A DNA stretch of 64,000 bases from Pseudomonas putida (GCF_001976065.1 NZ_MNAH01000003.1:124001-188000), one strand, 5' to 3'. Shown: positions 18,223-28,778, counted from the stretch's first letter. The notes: generated from the sequence alone by a model not told the origin. Numbers and translations are program-made.

Positions 18223-18831
18223 ATGAAACACGAAACAATCGAGAAAAACGTCGGCCTGTTGCTGCTGCTGATGATCCTGGCCGTGAGCATCGGAGGCCTG
18301 ACCCAGATCGTCCCGCTGTTCTTCCAGGACGTGACCAACAAACCGGTGGAAGGCATGAAGCCCTATACCGCGCTGCAACTGGAAGGCCGCGACATCTATA
18401 TCCGCGAAGGCTGCGTGGGGTGCCATTCGCAAATGATCCGTCCGTTCCGCGCCGAGACCGAGCGCTACGGGCATTACTCGGTGGCCGGCGAAAGCGTGTG
18501 GGATCACCCGTTCCTCTGGGGTTCCAAACGCACCGGTCCGGACCTGGCCCGGGTGGGCGCGCGTTACTCCGATGACTGGCACCGCGCGCACTTGTACAAC
18601 CCGCGCAACGTGGTGCCGGAATCGAAGATGCCGGCCTACCCGTGGCTGGTGGCCAATGCGGTCGACAGCGGTCATACCGAAACCAAGCTCAAGACGATGC
18701 GCACCCTGGGTGTGCCCTATACCGACGACGACATCGCTGGCGCGGCCGAGTCGCTCAAGGGCAAGTCCGAGATGGACGCACTGGTCGCCTACCTGCAGGT
18801 GCTCGGCACTGCGATCAAGAGCAAGAGGTGA
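18223..18831 (+). CDS. ccoO: cbb3-type cytochrome c oxidase subunit II (first operon)
   Basis: The 202-residue membrane-anchored mono-heme cytochrome c has one N-terminal helix (about residues 9-30), a single heme site C-V-G-C-H near residue 67, and a methionine ligand region in E-S-K-M-P-A-Y-P-W near residue 135. CcoO passes electrons from CcoP to CcoN on the periplasmic side. It starts 10 bases after ccoN and is about 90% like the copy at 21908 by eye. Confidence 0.95.
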   Translation: MKHETIEKNVGLLLLLMILAVSIGGLTQIVPLFFQDVTNKPVEGMKPYTALQLEGRDIYIREGCVGCHSQMIRPFRAETERYGHYSVAGESVWDHPFLWGSKRTGPDLARVGARYSDDWHRAHLYNPRNVVPESKMPAYPWLVANAVDSGHTETKLKTMRTLGVPYTDDDIAGAAESLKGKSEMDALVAYLQVLGTAIKSKR

Positions 18832-18834
18832 GCC

Positions 18835-19032
18835 ATGGTCGTTGAAATGAGTACTGGAATGATCCGCGGCCTGGGCACGGTCGTGGTGTTCGTGGCCTTT
18901 GTCGGCCTGACGCTGTGGGTGTTCAACGGCAAGCGCAGCGCGCAATTCGCCGAAGCGCGCCTGCTGCCGTTCGCCGACGAACCCCAACCCGAGATCCCCG
19001 AAGAATCCGCCACAAGGAGCACCCGGCCATGA
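18835..19032 (+). CDS. ccoQ: cbb3-type oxidase subunit CcoQ (first operon)
   Basis: A 65-residue (or 61, if the ATG at 18847 is used) single-helix protein with the family's [11 protein letters not shown] start and L-L-P-F-A-D near its end. CcoQ stabilises the oxidase complex. The start is ambiguous because two in-frame ATGs are 12 bases apart. Its TGA overlaps the ccoP ATG (ATGA). Confidence 0.88.
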   Translation: MVVEMSTGMIRGLGTVVVFVAFVGLTLWVFNGKRSAQFAEARLLPFADEPQPEIPEESATRSTRP

Positions 19033-19979
19033 CCACTTTCTGGAGTACGTGGATCTGCGTACTGACCATCGGCAGCCTGATCGGCCTGACCTGGCTGCTG
19101 ATCGGCACCCGCAAGGGCGAAACCAAGGGCAGCGTCGACCAGACCATGGGCCACAGCTTCGACGGCATCGAGGAGTACGACAACCCGTTGCCGCAATGGT
19201 GGTTCATGCTGTTCGCCGGCACCCTGGTGTTCGCCGTCGGCTACCTGGTCCTCTATCCCGGCCTGGGCAACTGGAAAGGCATCCTGCCCGGCTACGCCAA
19301 CGGTTGGACCGGCGTGCATGAGTGGGAAAAGGAGATGGACCGGGCCGACGCCCGATTCGGACCGATCTTCGCCAAATTCGCCGCCATGCCACTGGAGGAA
19401 GTGGCCAAGGACCCGCAAGCGCTGAAAATGGGTGGGCGCCTGTTCGCCTCCAACTGCTCGGTGTGCCACGGCTCGGATGCCAAGGGCGCGTTCGGCTTTC
19501 CCAACCTGGCGGACAGCGACTGGCGCTGGGGTGGCGACGCCGACACCATCAAGACCACCATCCTCGGTGGCCGTATGGCGGCGATGCCGGCCTGGGGTGA
19601 AATCCTCGGCGAAGCGGGGGTGAAGAACGTCGCTGCTTATGTACGCCATGAACTGGCCGGCTTGCCATTACCGGCGGACAGCAAGGCCGACCTGCAAGCC
19701 GGGCAGCAAGCCTTCAACACCACCTGCACCGCCTGTCACGGGGCCAACGGCCAGGGCACCGCCGCCATGGGGGCGCCGAACCTGACGCACCCGGCCGGTT
19801 TCATCTACGGAACGAGCCTGACCCAGCTCGAGCAGACCATCCGCCACGGTCGCCAGGGTCATATGCCGGCGCAGAACGAGTTACTGGGTAACGATAAAGT
19901 ACAATTGCTAGCAGCTTATGTGTACAGCCTGTCGCATGGATTGAATACAGAAAATCTGCAAGCGGAAGGCAAAAAGTAA
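19029..19979 (+). CDS. ccoP: cbb3-type oxidase di-heme subunit III (first operon)
   Basis: A 316-residue protein with two N-terminal membrane helices (about residues 5-25 and 57-77) and two cytochrome c domains, with heme sites C-S-V-C-H near residue 140 and C-T-A-C-H near residue 235. CcoP accepts electrons from soluble cytochromes. Compared with the second copy at 22704 it lacks about 11 residues around residue 95, just after the second helix. Translation is coupled to ccoQ by an ATGA overlap. Confidence 0.95.
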   Translation: MTTFWSTWICVLTIGSLIGLTWLLIGTRKGETKGSVDQTMGHSFDGIEEYDNPLPQWWFMLFAGTLVFAVGYLVLYPGLGNWKGILPGYANGWTGVHEWEKEMDRADARFGPIFAKFAAMPLEEVAKDPQALKMGGRLFASNCSVCHGSDAKGAFGFPNLADSDWRWGGDADTIKTTILGGRMAAMPAWGEILGEAGVKNVAAYVRHELAGLPLPADSKADLQAGQQAFNTTCTACHGANGQGTAAMGAPNLTHPAGFIYGTSLTQLEQTIRHGRQGHMPAQNELLGNDKVQLLAAYVYSLSHGLNTENLQAEGKK

Positions 19980-19995
19980 TCATTCGCAACACCTC

Positions 19996-20025
19996 AACTG
20001 CCGCATTCTTTCGAATGCGGCAGTT
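19996..20025 (+). terminator. Hairpin terminator after the first cco operon
   Basis: A perfect 13-bp inverted repeat, AACTGCCGCATTC / GAATGCGGCAGTT, with a TTTC loop, begins 17 bases after the ccoP stop. It has no strong T-run behind it, so termination may be partial. The remaining 440 bases to ccoN of the second operon hold no gene I can support. Confidence 0.65.
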
Positions 20026-20465
20026 CCCCGCCCCTTTGCGACCCATTGTCGCACCCCCTTAAAACCTCACCTTTCGAATCCCCGGATTCGGGTCTACGCT
20101 TGGTCGATGCGGACTGGCCCGTGCCGGTTCCAGGTCTTGCTTGCGCGATGGGTTCACCGAAACGGCTGATGGAAAGGCCGCAAAGGCAGGTAGATACCGG
20201 CTGTCGTGCCAAATGCCGTCGGTCGGCCTATCAGGCCTTTTCAACACACCCCGTTACAAGTGACCTGAACCCTCTCGCTTTTTCCGTTCCCTGCGACATA
20301 TTGTCCGAGGCCAATTTTGACCCTACGCGGCGCATGGAAAGGCCGCAGAATCAGCATTTGAAAGCATTGACCCAGGTCATGGCGCGTTGCAATGACCCCC
20401 TGCTTTCTACATACTTGCGGCCGATTTTTAATCCTAATAAAACACCCAAACCGTGGAACCTTAGA

Positions 20466-21908
20466 ATGAGCACAGCAATCAGTCCGACTGCTTATAACTA
20501 TAAGGTAGTCCGCCAGTTCGCCATCATGACGGTGGTCTGGGGGATCCTTGGCATGGGGCTCGGTGTCTTCATCGCCTCGCAACTGGTCTGGCCGGAATTG
20601 AACTTCGGCCTGCCCTGGACGAGCTTTGGACGCTTGCGCCCGTTGCACACCAACCTGGTGATTTTCGCCTTCGGTGGTTGTGCACTGTTTGCCACTTCCT
20701 ATTACGTCGTGCAGCGAACCTGCCAAACGCGACTGATTTCCGACAGCCTCGCGGCCTTCACCTTCTGGGGTTGGCAAGCGGTGATCGTCGGCGCCATCGT
20801 TACCTTGCCGCTGGGTTACACCACCACCAAGGAATACGCGGAGCTGGAATGGCCCCTGGCTATTCTGCTGGCCATCGTCTGGGTGACCTACGGTCTGGTG
20901 TTCTTCGGCACCATCGTCAAGCGCAAGACCAAGCACATTTATGTGGGCAACTGGTTCTACGGTGCCTTCATCGTGGTGACCGCGATGCTGCACATCGTCA
21001 ACCACATGTCGCTGCCGGTCAGCCTGTTCAAGTCCTACTCGGCCTACTCGGGCGCGACCGACGCGATGATCCAGTGGTGGTACGGCCACAACGCCGTAGG
21101 TTTCTTCCTGACCACGGGCTTCCTGGGGATGATGTACTACTTCGTGCCGAAACAGGCCGAGCGTCCGATCTACTCCTATCGCCTGTCCATCGTGCACTTC
21201 TGGGCGCTGATCACCCTGTACATCTGGGCCGGTCCTCACCACCTGCACTACACCGCACTGCCGGACTGGGCCCAATCGCTGGGCATGGCCATGTCGATCA
21301 TCCTCCTGGCACCGAGCTGGGGCGGCATGATCAACGGCATGATGACCCTGTCGGGTGCCTGGCATAAGCTGCGTACCGACCCGATCCTGCGCTTCCTGGT
21401 CGTGTCCCTGGCGTTCTACGGCATGTCGACCTTCGAAGGTCCGATGATGGCGATCAAGACCGTGAACTCGCTGTCGCACTACACCGACTGGACCATCGGC
21501 CACGTACACGCCGGCGCGCTTGGCTGGGTAGCGATGATCTCGATCGGCGCGATCTACCACATGATCCCGAAACTGTTCGGTCGCGTGCAGATGCACAGCA
21601 TCGGCCTGATCAACACGCACTTCTGGCTCGCAACCATCGGTACCGTGCTGTACATCGCTTCGATGTGGGTCAACGGCATTACCCAGGGCCTGATGTGGCG
21701 TGCAATCAACGATGACGGCACCCTCACCTACTCGTTCGTCGAAGCCCTGCAGGCCAGCCACCCTGGCTTCATCGTGCGTGCCCTGGGCGGTGCGTTCTTC
21801 GCCACCGGCATGCTGTTCATGGCCTACAACGTATGGCGTACCGTACGTGCCTCGAACCCGGCAGAAGCTAAAGCTGCCGAACAGATTGCTGTAGTTGGAG
21901 CTCACTGA
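20466..21908 (+). CDS. ccoN: cbb3-type cytochrome c oxidase subunit I (second operon)
   Basis: The 480-residue paralogue of the gene at 16788 has the same ligand blocks (R-P-L-H-T-N, W-W-Y-G-H-N, G-P-H-H-L-H-Y, I-G-H-V-H-A). The ATG at 20466 aligns with the first copy's start; the frame extends upstream only by chance. By synteny with P. aeruginosa this downstream operon corresponds to cco-1, the housekeeping oxidase, and no good ANR box is found in its 486-base upstream region. Its stop overlaps the ccoO ATG by one base (TGATG). Confidence 0.96.
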   Translation: MSTAISPTAYNYKVVRQFAIMTVVWGILGMGLGVFIASQLVWPELNFGLPWTSFGRLRPLHTNLVIFAFGGCALFATSYYVVQRTCQTRLISDSLAAFTFWGWQAVIVGAIVTLPLGYTTTKEYAELEWPLAILLAIVWVTYGLVFFGTIVKRKTKHIYVGNWFYGAFIVVTAMLHIVNHMSLPVSLFKSYSAYSGATDAMIQWWYGHNAVGFFLTTGFLGMMYYFVPKQAERPIYSYRLSIVHFWALITLYIWAGPHHLHYTALPDWAQSLGMAMSIILLAPSWGGMINGMMTLSGAWHKLRTDPILRFLVVSLAFYGMSTFEGPMMAIKTVNSLSHYTDWTIGHVHAGALGWVAMISIGAIYHMIPKLFGRVQMHSIGLINTHFWLATIGTVLYIASMWVNGITQGLMWRAINDDGTLTYSFVEALQASHPGFIVRALGGAFFATGMLFMAYNVWRTVRASNPAEAKAAEQIAVVGAH

Positions 21909-22516
21909 TGAAGCATGAAGCAGTCGAGAAGAACATTGGCCTGCTGGCCTTCTTCATGGTCATCGCCGTCAGTGTCGGCGGCCTGACCCAGATCGTTCCG
22001 CTGTTTTTCCAGGACGTCACCAACAAGCCGGTCGAGGGCATGAAGCCCCGCCCTGCCCTGGAACTGGAAGGCCGCGACGTCTACATCGCCAACGGTTGCG
22101 TCAGCTGCCACTCGCAGATGATCCGCCCGTTCCGTGCTGAAACCGAACGGTACGGCCACTACTCGGTTGCCGGTGAAAGCGTGTGGGACCACCCGTTCCT
22201 GTGGGGTTCCAAGCGTACCGGTCCGGACCTGGCCCGTGTCGGCGGTCGTTACTCCGATGACTGGCAGCGTGCGCACCTGTACAACCCGCGCAACGTAGTG
22301 CCTGAGTCGAAGATGCCGGCCTACCCGTTCCTCGTGGAAAACAAGCTCGACGGCAAGGACACCGCCAAGAAAATGGAAGTCTTGCGCACGCTCGGCGTTC
22401 CTTACACCGACGAAGACATCGCCGGTGCACAGGAAGCCGTGAAGGGCAAAACCGAAATGGACGCGCTGGTGGCCTATCTGCAAGGCCTGGGCACCATCAT
22501 CAAAAGCAAACGGTGA
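21908..22516 (+). CDS. ccoO: cbb3-type cytochrome c oxidase subunit II (second operon)
   Basis: The 202-residue mono-heme subunit has an N-terminal helix, the heme site C-V-S-C-H near residue 67 and the E-S-K-M-P-A-Y-P ligand region near residue 135. It is colinear with the copy at 18223 over its full length, with most differences conservative. Its start shares a base with the ccoN stop. Confidence 0.95.
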   Translation: MKHEAVEKNIGLLAFFMVIAVSVGGLTQIVPLFFQDVTNKPVEGMKPRPALELEGRDVYIANGCVSCHSQMIRPFRAETERYGHYSVAGESVWDHPFLWGSKRTGPDLARVGGRYSDDWQRAHLYNPRNVVPESKMPAYPFLVENKLDGKDTAKKMEVLRTLGVPYTDEDIAGAQEAVKGKTEMDALVAYLQGLGTIIKSKR

Positions 22517-22521
22517 TCTAA

Positions 22522-22707
22522 ATGGATATCGGGATGATTCGTGGCCTGGGCACCGTTGTCGTGATGGTGGCCTTCATCGGTCTGGCGTTGTGGGTATTCA
22601 GTCCCAAGCGCAAGTCGGAGTTCGAAGACGCGACCTTGCTGCCTTTTGCGGATGATCCCGAAGCCATCAAGCACGTCGAGCAAGCTTCTAGGAGTAACAA
22701 AGAATGA
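22522..22707 (+). CDS. ccoQ: cbb3-type oxidase subunit CcoQ (second operon)
   Basis: A 61-residue one-helix protein, [13 protein letters not shown] at its start, with L-L-P-F-A-D-D in its soluble tail. It occupies the standard position between ccoO and ccoP and overlaps the ccoP start (ATGA). The tail diverges from the first copy's CcoQ. Confidence 0.88.
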   Translation: MDIGMIRGLGTVVVMVAFIGLALWVFSPKRKSEFEDATLLPFADDPEAIKHVEQASRSNKE

Positions 22708-23687
22708 CTACATTCTGGAGTCTGTATGTCACAGTCCTCAGTCTCGGTACGATCTTTTCCCTGACCTGGCTGCTGCTGTCGACCCGCAAGGGCCAGCGCA
22801 CCGAGGCAACCGAAGAGACGGTTGGCCACTCCTTCGACGGGATCGAGGAGTACGACAACCCCCTGCCGAAATGGTGGTTCATGCTGTTCGTGGGCACCAT
22901 CATCTTCGCCCTGGGCTACCTGGTGCTGTACCCGGGCCTGGGCAACTGGAAAGGCCTGCTGCCGGGTTACAACTACCTGGATAACGAGAAGCAGACCGCG
23001 TTCGCCAACGGCCAGACCGGCTGGACCGGCGTTCACGAGTGGGAAAAGGAAATGGCCCGCTCGGACGCCAAGTTCGGTCCGATCTTCGCCAAGTTCGCTT
23101 CCATGCCGATCGAAGAAGTCGCCAAGGATCCACAGGCGCTGAAAATGGGCGGCCGCCTGTTCGCCTCCAACTGCTCGGTCTGCCACGGTTCCGACGCCAA
23201 GGGTGCCTATGGCTTCCCTAACCTGACCGACGCCGACTGGCGCTGGGGCGGCGAAGCGGAAACCATCAAGACCACCATCATGGGCGGTCGCCATGCGGTG
23301 ATGCCGGCGTGGGCTGAAGTGATCGGCGAGCAAGGCGTTGCGGACGTTGCCGCTTTCGTCCTGACCAACCTCGATGGCCGCAAGTTGCCGGAAGGCACCA
23401 AGGCCGACCCGGTTGCCGGGCAGAAACTGTTCGCCGCCAACTGCGTGGCCTGCCACGGTCCGGAAGGCAAAGGCACCCCGGCAATGGGCGCACCCGACCT
23501 GACCCACCCGGCTGGGTTCATCTACGGTTCGAGCTTCGCGCAACTGCAGCAGACCATCCGCTACGGCCGTCAGGGCCAGATGCCTGCGCAAGAGCAGATG
23601 CAGGGTAACGACAAGGTTCACCTGCTGGCCGCTTACGTCTACAGCCTGTCTCATGGCGAGAAGGCTCCGGCGGCGGACGCCCAGTAA
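22704..23687 (+). CDS. ccoP: cbb3-type oxidase di-heme subunit III (second operon)
   Basis: A 327-residue subunit with two N-terminal helices and two heme c sites, C-S-V-C-H near residue 151 and C-V-A-C-H near residue 246. It is 11 residues longer than the first-operon copy, with the extra residues (Y-L-D-N-E-K-Q-T and onward) after the second helix. It is the last gene of the operon and is followed by a strong terminator. Confidence 0.95.
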   Translation: MTTFWSLYVTVLSLGTIFSLTWLLLSTRKGQRTEATEETVGHSFDGIEEYDNPLPKWWFMLFVGTIIFALGYLVLYPGLGNWKGLLPGYNYLDNEKQTAFANGQTGWTGVHEWEKEMARSDAKFGPIFAKFASMPIEEVAKDPQALKMGGRLFASNCSVCHGSDAKGAYGFPNLTDADWRWGGEAETIKTTIMGGRHAVMPAWAEVIGEQGVADVAAFVLTNLDGRKLPEGTKADPVAGQKLFAANCVACHGPEGKGTPAMGAPDLTHPAGFIYGSSFAQLQQTIRYGRQGQMPAQEQMQGNDKVHLLAAYVYSLSHGEKAPAADAQ

Positions 23688-23710
23688 GGCATACGCCTGA
23701 AGCAATAACG

Positions 23711-23749
23711 AACGGCCCCGCCAATGTGAATTGGCGGGGCCGTTTTGTC
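23711..23749 (+). terminator. Rho-independent terminator of the second cco operon
   Basis: A perfect 15-bp stem, AACGGCCCCGCCAAT / ATTGGCGGGGCCGTT, with a GTGA loop and a following TTTG run. It starts 24 bases after the ccoP stop. Confidence 0.9.
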
Positions 23750-24200
23750 ATGGGCGTCCGGTTCATGAACTGAAACCTATATTGAGATCGTTGCGGATGT
23801 TGAGCGCGCCATCACCGAGTGCGAAATACCCGAGGAACGTGAGAAAACTGCGCAGCGTCGTTCCAGCTTTGCCGCCCCCGCCGGTGGCAAGGGCAGCGGG
23901 ATCGACAGCCTGGGCCAAGGCAACCTGCCTTAAGCCGTGACCTGTGAGCGCGGCGAACCTCCGCCGCGCTCCGTAGCCAGGCCCCGACGGCTCGGCCGGG
24001 CAAACCATTGAGCTATAGTCAATTGACCTGCATCATGTTTTGTTACATTCGCTACACCATTCGGGTTTTTTCCCCAACGCGACCAAAGGTCGCACCCTTG
24101 AGCTAGAGCGACAGGCGTATCATTGGGCCACTGCAACACCTCTTTTTGACCGCGGTCGGCATGTACTGACCGAGGCATTTTTCCACTGCCGTGGGATGCA
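23750..24200. promoter_or_regulatory. Intergenic region upstream of ccoG, with possible weak ANR box
   Basis: There is no supportable gene in these 450 bases. TTGACCTGCATCAT at 24023-24036 fits the ANR consensus at 8 of 10 positions and lies about 170 bases before ccoG, which would make an unusually long leader. Short open frames between 23763 and 24008 on both strands are not convincing; a frame around 23780-23932 reads like a fragment but has no start. Confidence 0.35.
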
Positions 24201-25619
24201 ATGATGAGCAACCAGATACCGGTACACGACGTCACCCCGCCCGCCAAGAACGCGAGCAACAGCGTCGATCTCTACGCCTCCAGGGAAAAAATCTACACCC
24301 GCGCCTTCACCGGCCTGTTCCGCAATCTGCGCATGGCGGGCGGCGCGCTCCTGTTCCTGTTGTATTTCGGCACGGTATGGCTCGACTGGGGCGGGCACCA
24401 GGCCGTCTGGTGGAACCTGCCCGAGCGCAAGTTCTTCATCTTCGGTGCCACCTTCTGGCCCCAGGATTTCATCCTGCTGTCGGGCATGCTGATCATCGCC
24501 GCCTTCGGCCTGTTTTTCATCACGGTGTACGCCGGCCGGGTCTGGTGCGGCTACACCTGCCCGCAGAGCGTGTGGACCTGGATCTTCATGTGGTGCGAAA
24601 AGGTCACCGAGGGCGACCGCAACCAGCGCATCAAGCTGGACAAGGCGCCGATGAGCGCCAACAAGTTCCTGCGCAAATTCAGCAAGCACAGCCTCTGGCT
24701 GTTGATCGGTTTCGTGACCGGCATGACCTTCGTCGGCTATTTCTCGCCGATACGCGAACTGGTGATCGAGTTCTTCACCGGCGAAGCGGATGGCTGGTCG
24801 TATTTCTGGGTCGGTTTCTTCACCCTCGCCACCTACGGCAACGCCGGCTGGCTGCGCGAGCAGGTGTGCATCTACATGTGCCCGTACGCCCGCTTCCAGA
24901 GCGTGATGTTCGACAAGGACACATTGATCGTCTCCTACGACCCGCGCCGCGGCGAAAGCCGTGGCCCGCGCAAGAAAGGCATCGACTACAAGGCCCAGGG
25001 CCTGGGCGACTGCATCGACTGCACCATGTGTGTCCAGGTCTGTCCGACCGGGATCGACATCCGCGACGGCCTGCAGATCGAATGCATTGGCTGTGCCGCC
25101 TGCATCGATGCCTGCGACGCGATCATGGACAAGATGGAGTACCCGCGCGGCCTGATCAGCTACACCACCGAGCACAACCTGTCCGGGCAGAAAACCCATA
25201 AACTGCGTCCGCGCCTGATTGGCTATGCCGTGGTGCTGTTGGCGATGATCGGTGTGCTGGTGACTGCATTCTTCATGCGTTCGCTGGTCGGTTTCGACGT
25301 CAGCAAGGACCGCGTGCTGTACCGTGAGAACGCCGAAGGCCGGATCGAGAACGTCTACAGCCTGAAGATCATGAACAAGGACCAGCGCGACCACAGCTAT
25401 GTGCTCGACGCCACCGGCCTGCCGGACCTCAAGCTGCAGGGTCGGCGCGAGATCAAGGTGGCGGCCGGCGACATCGTCAGCCAACCGGTCGAACTCTCGG
25501 TGGCCCCGGAACAATTGCCATCGAGCACCAACGAGGTGAAATTCATCCTCAAGGACGCCGATGACCCCAGCATCCACGTTGAAGCCAAGAGCCGATTCAT
25601 CGGCCCACAAAATCGTTGA
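24201..25619 (+). CDS. ccoG: Cytochrome c oxidase accessory protein CcoG (FixG)
   Basis: The 472-residue membrane protein has four or five helices in its first half and two 4Fe-4S ferredoxin-type clusters: C-I-D-C-T-M-C-V-Q-V-C-P near residue 273 and C-I-G-C-A-A-C-I-D-A-C near residue 295. Further conserved cysteines sit in W-C-G-Y-T-C-P near residue 115. A C-terminal Ig-like domain (about 350-472) follows the last helix. CcoG acts in copper handling for cbb3 assembly. Two consecutive ATG codons are possible starts. First gene of the ccoGHIS-type assembly cluster. Confidence 0.94.
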   Translation: MMSNQIPVHDVTPPAKNASNSVDLYASREKIYTRAFTGLFRNLRMAGGALLFLLYFGTVWLDWGGHQAVWWNLPERKFFIFGATFWPQDFILLSGMLIIAAFGLFFITVYAGRVWCGYTCPQSVWTWIFMWCEKVTEGDRNQRIKLDKAPMSANKFLRKFSKHSLWLLIGFVTGMTFVGYFSPIRELVIEFFTGEADGWSYFWVGFFTLATYGNAGWLREQVCIYMCPYARFQSVMFDKDTLIVSYDPRRGESRGPRKKGIDYKAQGLGDCIDCTMCVQVCPTGIDIRDGLQIECIGCAACIDACDAIMDKMEYPRGLISYTTEHNLSGQKTHKLRPRLIGYAVVLLAMIGVLVTAFFMRSLVGFDVSKDRVLYRENAEGRIENVYSLKIMNKDQRDHSYVLDATGLPDLKLQGRREIKVAAGDIVSQPVELSVAPEQLPSSTNEVKFILKDADDPSIHVEAKSRFIGPQNR

Positions 25620-25630
25620 GAGAAGTGATC

Positions 25631-26170
25631 ATGCCCGCAGCAACTGCCGCAAGCCCCTGGTACAAGCACCTTTGGCCGTGGATCATCATCGGGATCCTGG
25701 CCTGCTCGGTGACCCTGACCTTGTCCATGGTGACCATCGCAGTGAACAACCCGGACAACCTGGTCAACGACAACTACTACGAGGCTGGCAAGGGCATCAA
25801 CCGCTCCCTGGACCGTGAGCTGCTGGCGCAGACCCTGCTGATGCGCGCCAGCATTCATCTGGATGACGTGACCGGTGAAGTCGACGTGCGCCTGAGCGGC
25901 AACAGCCAGCCTGCGACACTTGAGCTGAACCTGATCTCGCCGACGCAACCGGAAAAGGACCGCAAGATCACCCTCACCCGCAGCGACACCGAACAGGGCC
26001 GCTACATCGGCCAGCTGAGCGACAAGATCGAAGGCCGGCGCTTCATCGAATTGCTCGGCAGCCAGGATGACCACATCTGGCGCATGTTCGAGGAAGAACT
26101 GGTCAGCCACGACAAGGAGCTGCTACTGGGTGACGAGCCGCTGCAAGGCGCGGAAGACCTGAAGAAATAA
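25631..26170 (+). CDS. ccoH: FixH family protein (CcoH-like oxidase assembly factor)
   Basis: A 179-residue protein with a single N-terminal membrane helix (about residues 14-38, W-P-W-I-I-I-G onward) and a periplasmic beta-rich domain, the FixH layout. The N-N-P-D-N-L-V-N-D-N-Y-Y block just after the helix is characteristic. It helps assemble the cbb3 oxidase. The ATG at 25631 is preferred over a TTG at 25616 that overlaps ccoG's stop. Confidence 0.88.
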   Translation: MPAATAASPWYKHLWPWIIIGILACSVTLTLSMVTIAVNNPDNLVNDNYYEAGKGINRSLDRELLAQTLLMRASIHLDDVTGEVDVRLSGNSQPATLELNLISPTQPEKDRKITLTRSDTEQGRYIGQLSDKIEGRRFIELLGSQDDHIWRMFEEELVSHDKELLLGDEPLQGAEDLKK

Positions 26171-26180
26171 GCCTTATCCT

Positions 26181-26290
26181 GATCGTTCCCACGCTCTGCG
26201 TGGGAACGCAGCCAGGGACGCTCCGCGTCCCAGCCGAAGCGGACGCAGAGCGTCCGGGGAGGCATTGCCACGCAGAGCGTGGGAACGATC
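26181..26290. repeat. Interspersed inverted repeat, GATCGTTCCCACGC family (copy 1)
   Basis: A 110-bp element whose ends are inverted copies of GATCGTTCCCACGCTCTGCG, with an inner pair of hairpins around GGACGCTCCGCGTCC and GGACGCAGAGCGTCC. A second copy is at 35877-35987. It lies between ccoH and ccoI and would fold strongly if transcribed in this operon. Confidence 0.9.
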
Positions 26291-26305
26291 ATTGGACAAC
26301 GCCTC

Positions 26306-28756
26306 ATGACCACCCCAACCCCCTGCTACCACTGCGCCCTGCCCGTCCCGGCCGGCAGCCGCTTCACCGCCGCCGTGCTTGGGGAGCCACGGGAATTCTG
26401 CTGCCCGGGTTGCCAGGCCGTGGCCGAGGCCATTGTCGCCGGCGGGTTGGAAAGCTATTACCAGCACCGCAGCGAAGCCTCCGCCAACCCCGAGGCGCTG
26501 CCGGTGCAATTGGTCGATGAGCTGGCGCTGTACGACCGCGCCGACGTGCAGCAGCCCTTCGTTCGCCACGAAGGCGAACTGGCCGAAACCACGTTGCTGA
26601 TGGAAGGCATCAGTTGCGCTGCCTGCGGCTGGCTGATCGAGAAACACCTGCGCACCTTGCCCGCCATTGCCGAGGCGCGGCTGAACCTGTCCAACCATCG
26701 CCTGCACGTGCGCTGGGCTGACGCGCAATTGCCGCTGAGCCGGGTGCTCGCCGAGTTGCGCCACATCGGTTACGCCGCCCACCCCTACCAGGCCGACCGC
26801 GCCAGCGAACAACTGGCCAGCGAAAACCGTTTGGCCCTGCGCCAACTCGGCGTGGCCGGGCTGCTGTGGTTCCAGGCGATGATGGCGACCATGGCCACCT
26901 GGCCGGAATTCAACATCGACCTCAGCCCCGAGCTGCACACCATCCTGCGCTGGGTCGCGCTGTTCCTGACCACGCCGATCGTGTTCTACAGCTGCGCGCC
27001 GTTCTTCAAGGGCGCCATGCGCGATCTGCGCACACGGCACCTGACCATGGACGTGTCGGTGTCGCTGGCCATTGGCAGTGCCTACATCGCCGGTATCTGG
27101 ACCTCGATCACCGGGGTCGGCGAGCTGTATTTCGATGCCGTCGGCATGTTCGCGTTGTTTCTGCTGGCCGGCCGCTACCTGGAACGGCGCGCCCGGGAAC
27201 GCACCGCCGCCGCCACCGCGCAACTTGTCAATCTCTTGCCCGCTTCATGCCTGCGCCTGGGTGGCGACGGCCAGAGCGAGCGCATCCTGCTCAGCGAGCT
27301 GCGGGTCGGCGATCGGGTGCTGGTGCATCCCGGGGCGATCCTCCCGGCCGATGGCAAGATTCTCAATGGTCAGTCGAGCATCGACGAGTCGCTGCTGACC
27401 GGCGAATACCTGCCGCAGCCACGCACGCCGGGCGACGCCGTCACCGCCGGCACCCTGAATGTGGAAGGCCCGTTGACCGTCGAAGTCCTGGCCCTCGGCC
27501 AGGATACCCGCCTCTCGGCCATCGTCCGCCTGCTCGATCGCGCCCAGGCGGAAAAACCGCGCCTGGCGGAAATCGCCGATCGCGCCGCGCAATGGTTCCT
27601 GTTGCTGTCGTTGATCGCCGCCGCCGCCATCGGTCTGCTGTGGTGGGAGCTGGACCCTTCGCGGGCGTTCTGGATCGTGCTGGCCATGCTGGTCGCGACC
27701 TGTCCCTGCGCACTGTCCCTGGCCACGCCGACCGCCCTTACCGCGGCAACCGGCACCCTGCACAAGCTGGGTTTGCTGTTGACGCGCGGCCATGTGCTGG
27801 AAGGCCTGAACCAGATCGACACGGTGATTTTCGACAAGACCGGCACCCTCACCGAAGGTCGCCTGGCGCTGCGTTCGATCCGCCCCCTCGGCGCCCTCGA
27901 CAGCGATCGTTGCCTGAGTCTCGCGGCGGCCCTGGAGAACCGCTCCGAACACCCGATTGCCCGCGCTTTCGGTCGCGCGCCAATGGCCGCCGAGGACGTC
28001 CACAGCACACCGGGGCTTGGCCTCGAAGGCCGGGTCGGCGCTCAGCACCTGCGCATCGGCCAGCCCGGTTTTGTCTGCGCACTCAGCGGCGCTGCCGTGC
28101 CAGCCATTCCTGACGAAGCCGGCCAATGGCTGCTGCTCGGCGATAGCCAGGGGCCGCTGGCGTGGCTGGTTCTCGACGACCGCCTGCGCGCTGATGCCCC
28201 TGCCCTGCTCGCCGCCTGCAAGGCACGCGGCTGGCGCACCCTGTTGCTGTCTGGCGACAGCTCGCCGATGGTTGCCAGTGTGGCGGCCGAACTGGGTATC
28301 GACGAGGCCCGTGGTGGCTTGCGCCCGGACGACAAACTGCAAGTCCTGCAACAACTGCACAAGGAAGGCCGCAAGGTGTTGATGCTCGGTGACGGGGTCA
28401 ACGATGTGCCGGTACTGGCCGCCGCCGATATCAGCGTGGCCATGGGCTCGGCCACTGACCTGGCGAAAACCAGCGCCGACGCCGTGCTCCTGTCCAACCG
28501 CCTCGATGCCCTGGTGCAAGCCTTCAGCCTGGCACGGCGCACCCGTCGGGTAATCATCGAGAACTTGCTGTGGGCCGGGTTGTACAATGGCTTGATGTTA
28601 CCGTTCGCCGCCCTCGGCTGGATCACGCCGGTGTGGGCCGCGGTCGGCATGTCGATCAGTTCGTTGACCGTGGTGCTCAACGCCCTGCGCCTGACTCGCC
28701 TGCCGAGCGCGCCGGTTGCCCGCACCACGCCAGAAACCCGCCCGCTGCCGGCCTGA
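26306..28756 (+). CDS. ccoI: Heavy-metal P-type ATPase CcoI (FixI), copper export for cbb3 assembly
   Basis: 816 residues. There is an N-terminal cysteine-rich extension (C-Y-H-C and F-C-C-P-G-C), a heavy-metal-associated domain with C-A-A-C-G near residue 112, the phosphatase loop L-L-T-G-E near 375, the intramembrane metal site A-T-C-P-C-A-L-S near 472, the phosphorylation site D-K-T-G-T-L near 512, and the hinge G-D-G-V-N-D near 697. It moves copper across the inner membrane for the oxidase active site. The ATG at 26306 is used; the frame runs upstream into the repeat at 26181-26290 by chance. Confidence 0.95.
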   Translation: MTTPTPCYHCALPVPAGSRFTAAVLGEPREFCCPGCQAVAEAIVAGGLESYYQHRSEASANPEALPVQLVDELALYDRADVQQPFVRHEGELAETTLLMEGISCAACGWLIEKHLRTLPAIAEARLNLSNHRLHVRWADAQLPLSRVLAELRHIGYAAHPYQADRASEQLASENRLALRQLGVAGLLWFQAMMATMATWPEFNIDLSPELHTILRWVALFLTTPIVFYSCAPFFKGAMRDLRTRHLTMDVSVSLAIGSAYIAGIWTSITGVGELYFDAVGMFALFLLAGRYLERRARERTAAATAQLVNLLPASCLRLGGDGQSERILLSELRVGDRVLVHPGAILPADGKILNGQSSIDESLLTGEYLPQPRTPGDAVTAGTLNVEGPLTVEVLALGQDTRLSAIVRLLDRAQAEKPRLAEIADRAAQWFLLLSLIAAAAIGLLWWELDPSRAFWIVLAMLVATCPCALSLATPTALTAATGTLHKLGLLLTRGHVLEGLNQIDTVIFDKTGTLTEGRLALRSIRPLGALDSDRCLSLAAALENRSEHPIARAFGRAPMAAEDVHSTPGLGLEGRVGAQHLRIGQPGFVCALSGAAVPAIPDEAGQWLLLGDSQGPLAWLVLDDRLRADAPALLAACKARGWRTLLLSGDSSPMVASVAAELGIDEARGGLRPDDKLQVLQQLHKEGRKVLMLGDGVNDVPVLAAADISVAMGSATDLAKTSADAVLLSNRLDALVQAFSLARRTRRVIIENLLWAGLYNGLMLPFAALGWITPVWAAVGMSISSLTVVLNALRLTRLPSAPVARTTPETRPLPA

Positions 28757-28778
28757 GCCGCGCGGGCATGGAGTCCAG

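Noticed and set aside
16029..18356. A 775-codon minus-strand frame joining the hydrolase to antisense ccoN
   Set aside because: Only the first 225 codons from 16706 are hydrolase; the rest is an antisense shadow of ccoN and ccoO.
20367..20380. TTGACCCAGGTCAT as an ANR box for the second cco operon
   Set aside because: Only 7 of 10 consensus positions match, and the second operon is expected to be the housekeeping copy.
20046..20465. N-terminal extension of the second ccoN by 140 residues
   Set aside because: The paralogue and family length place the start at 20466; the extension has no similarity to CcoN.
23763..24008. Short open frames before ccoG, including an 81-codon minus-strand frame
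   Set aside because: No ribosome site, no recognisable family and competing frames on both strands; not enough to call a gene.
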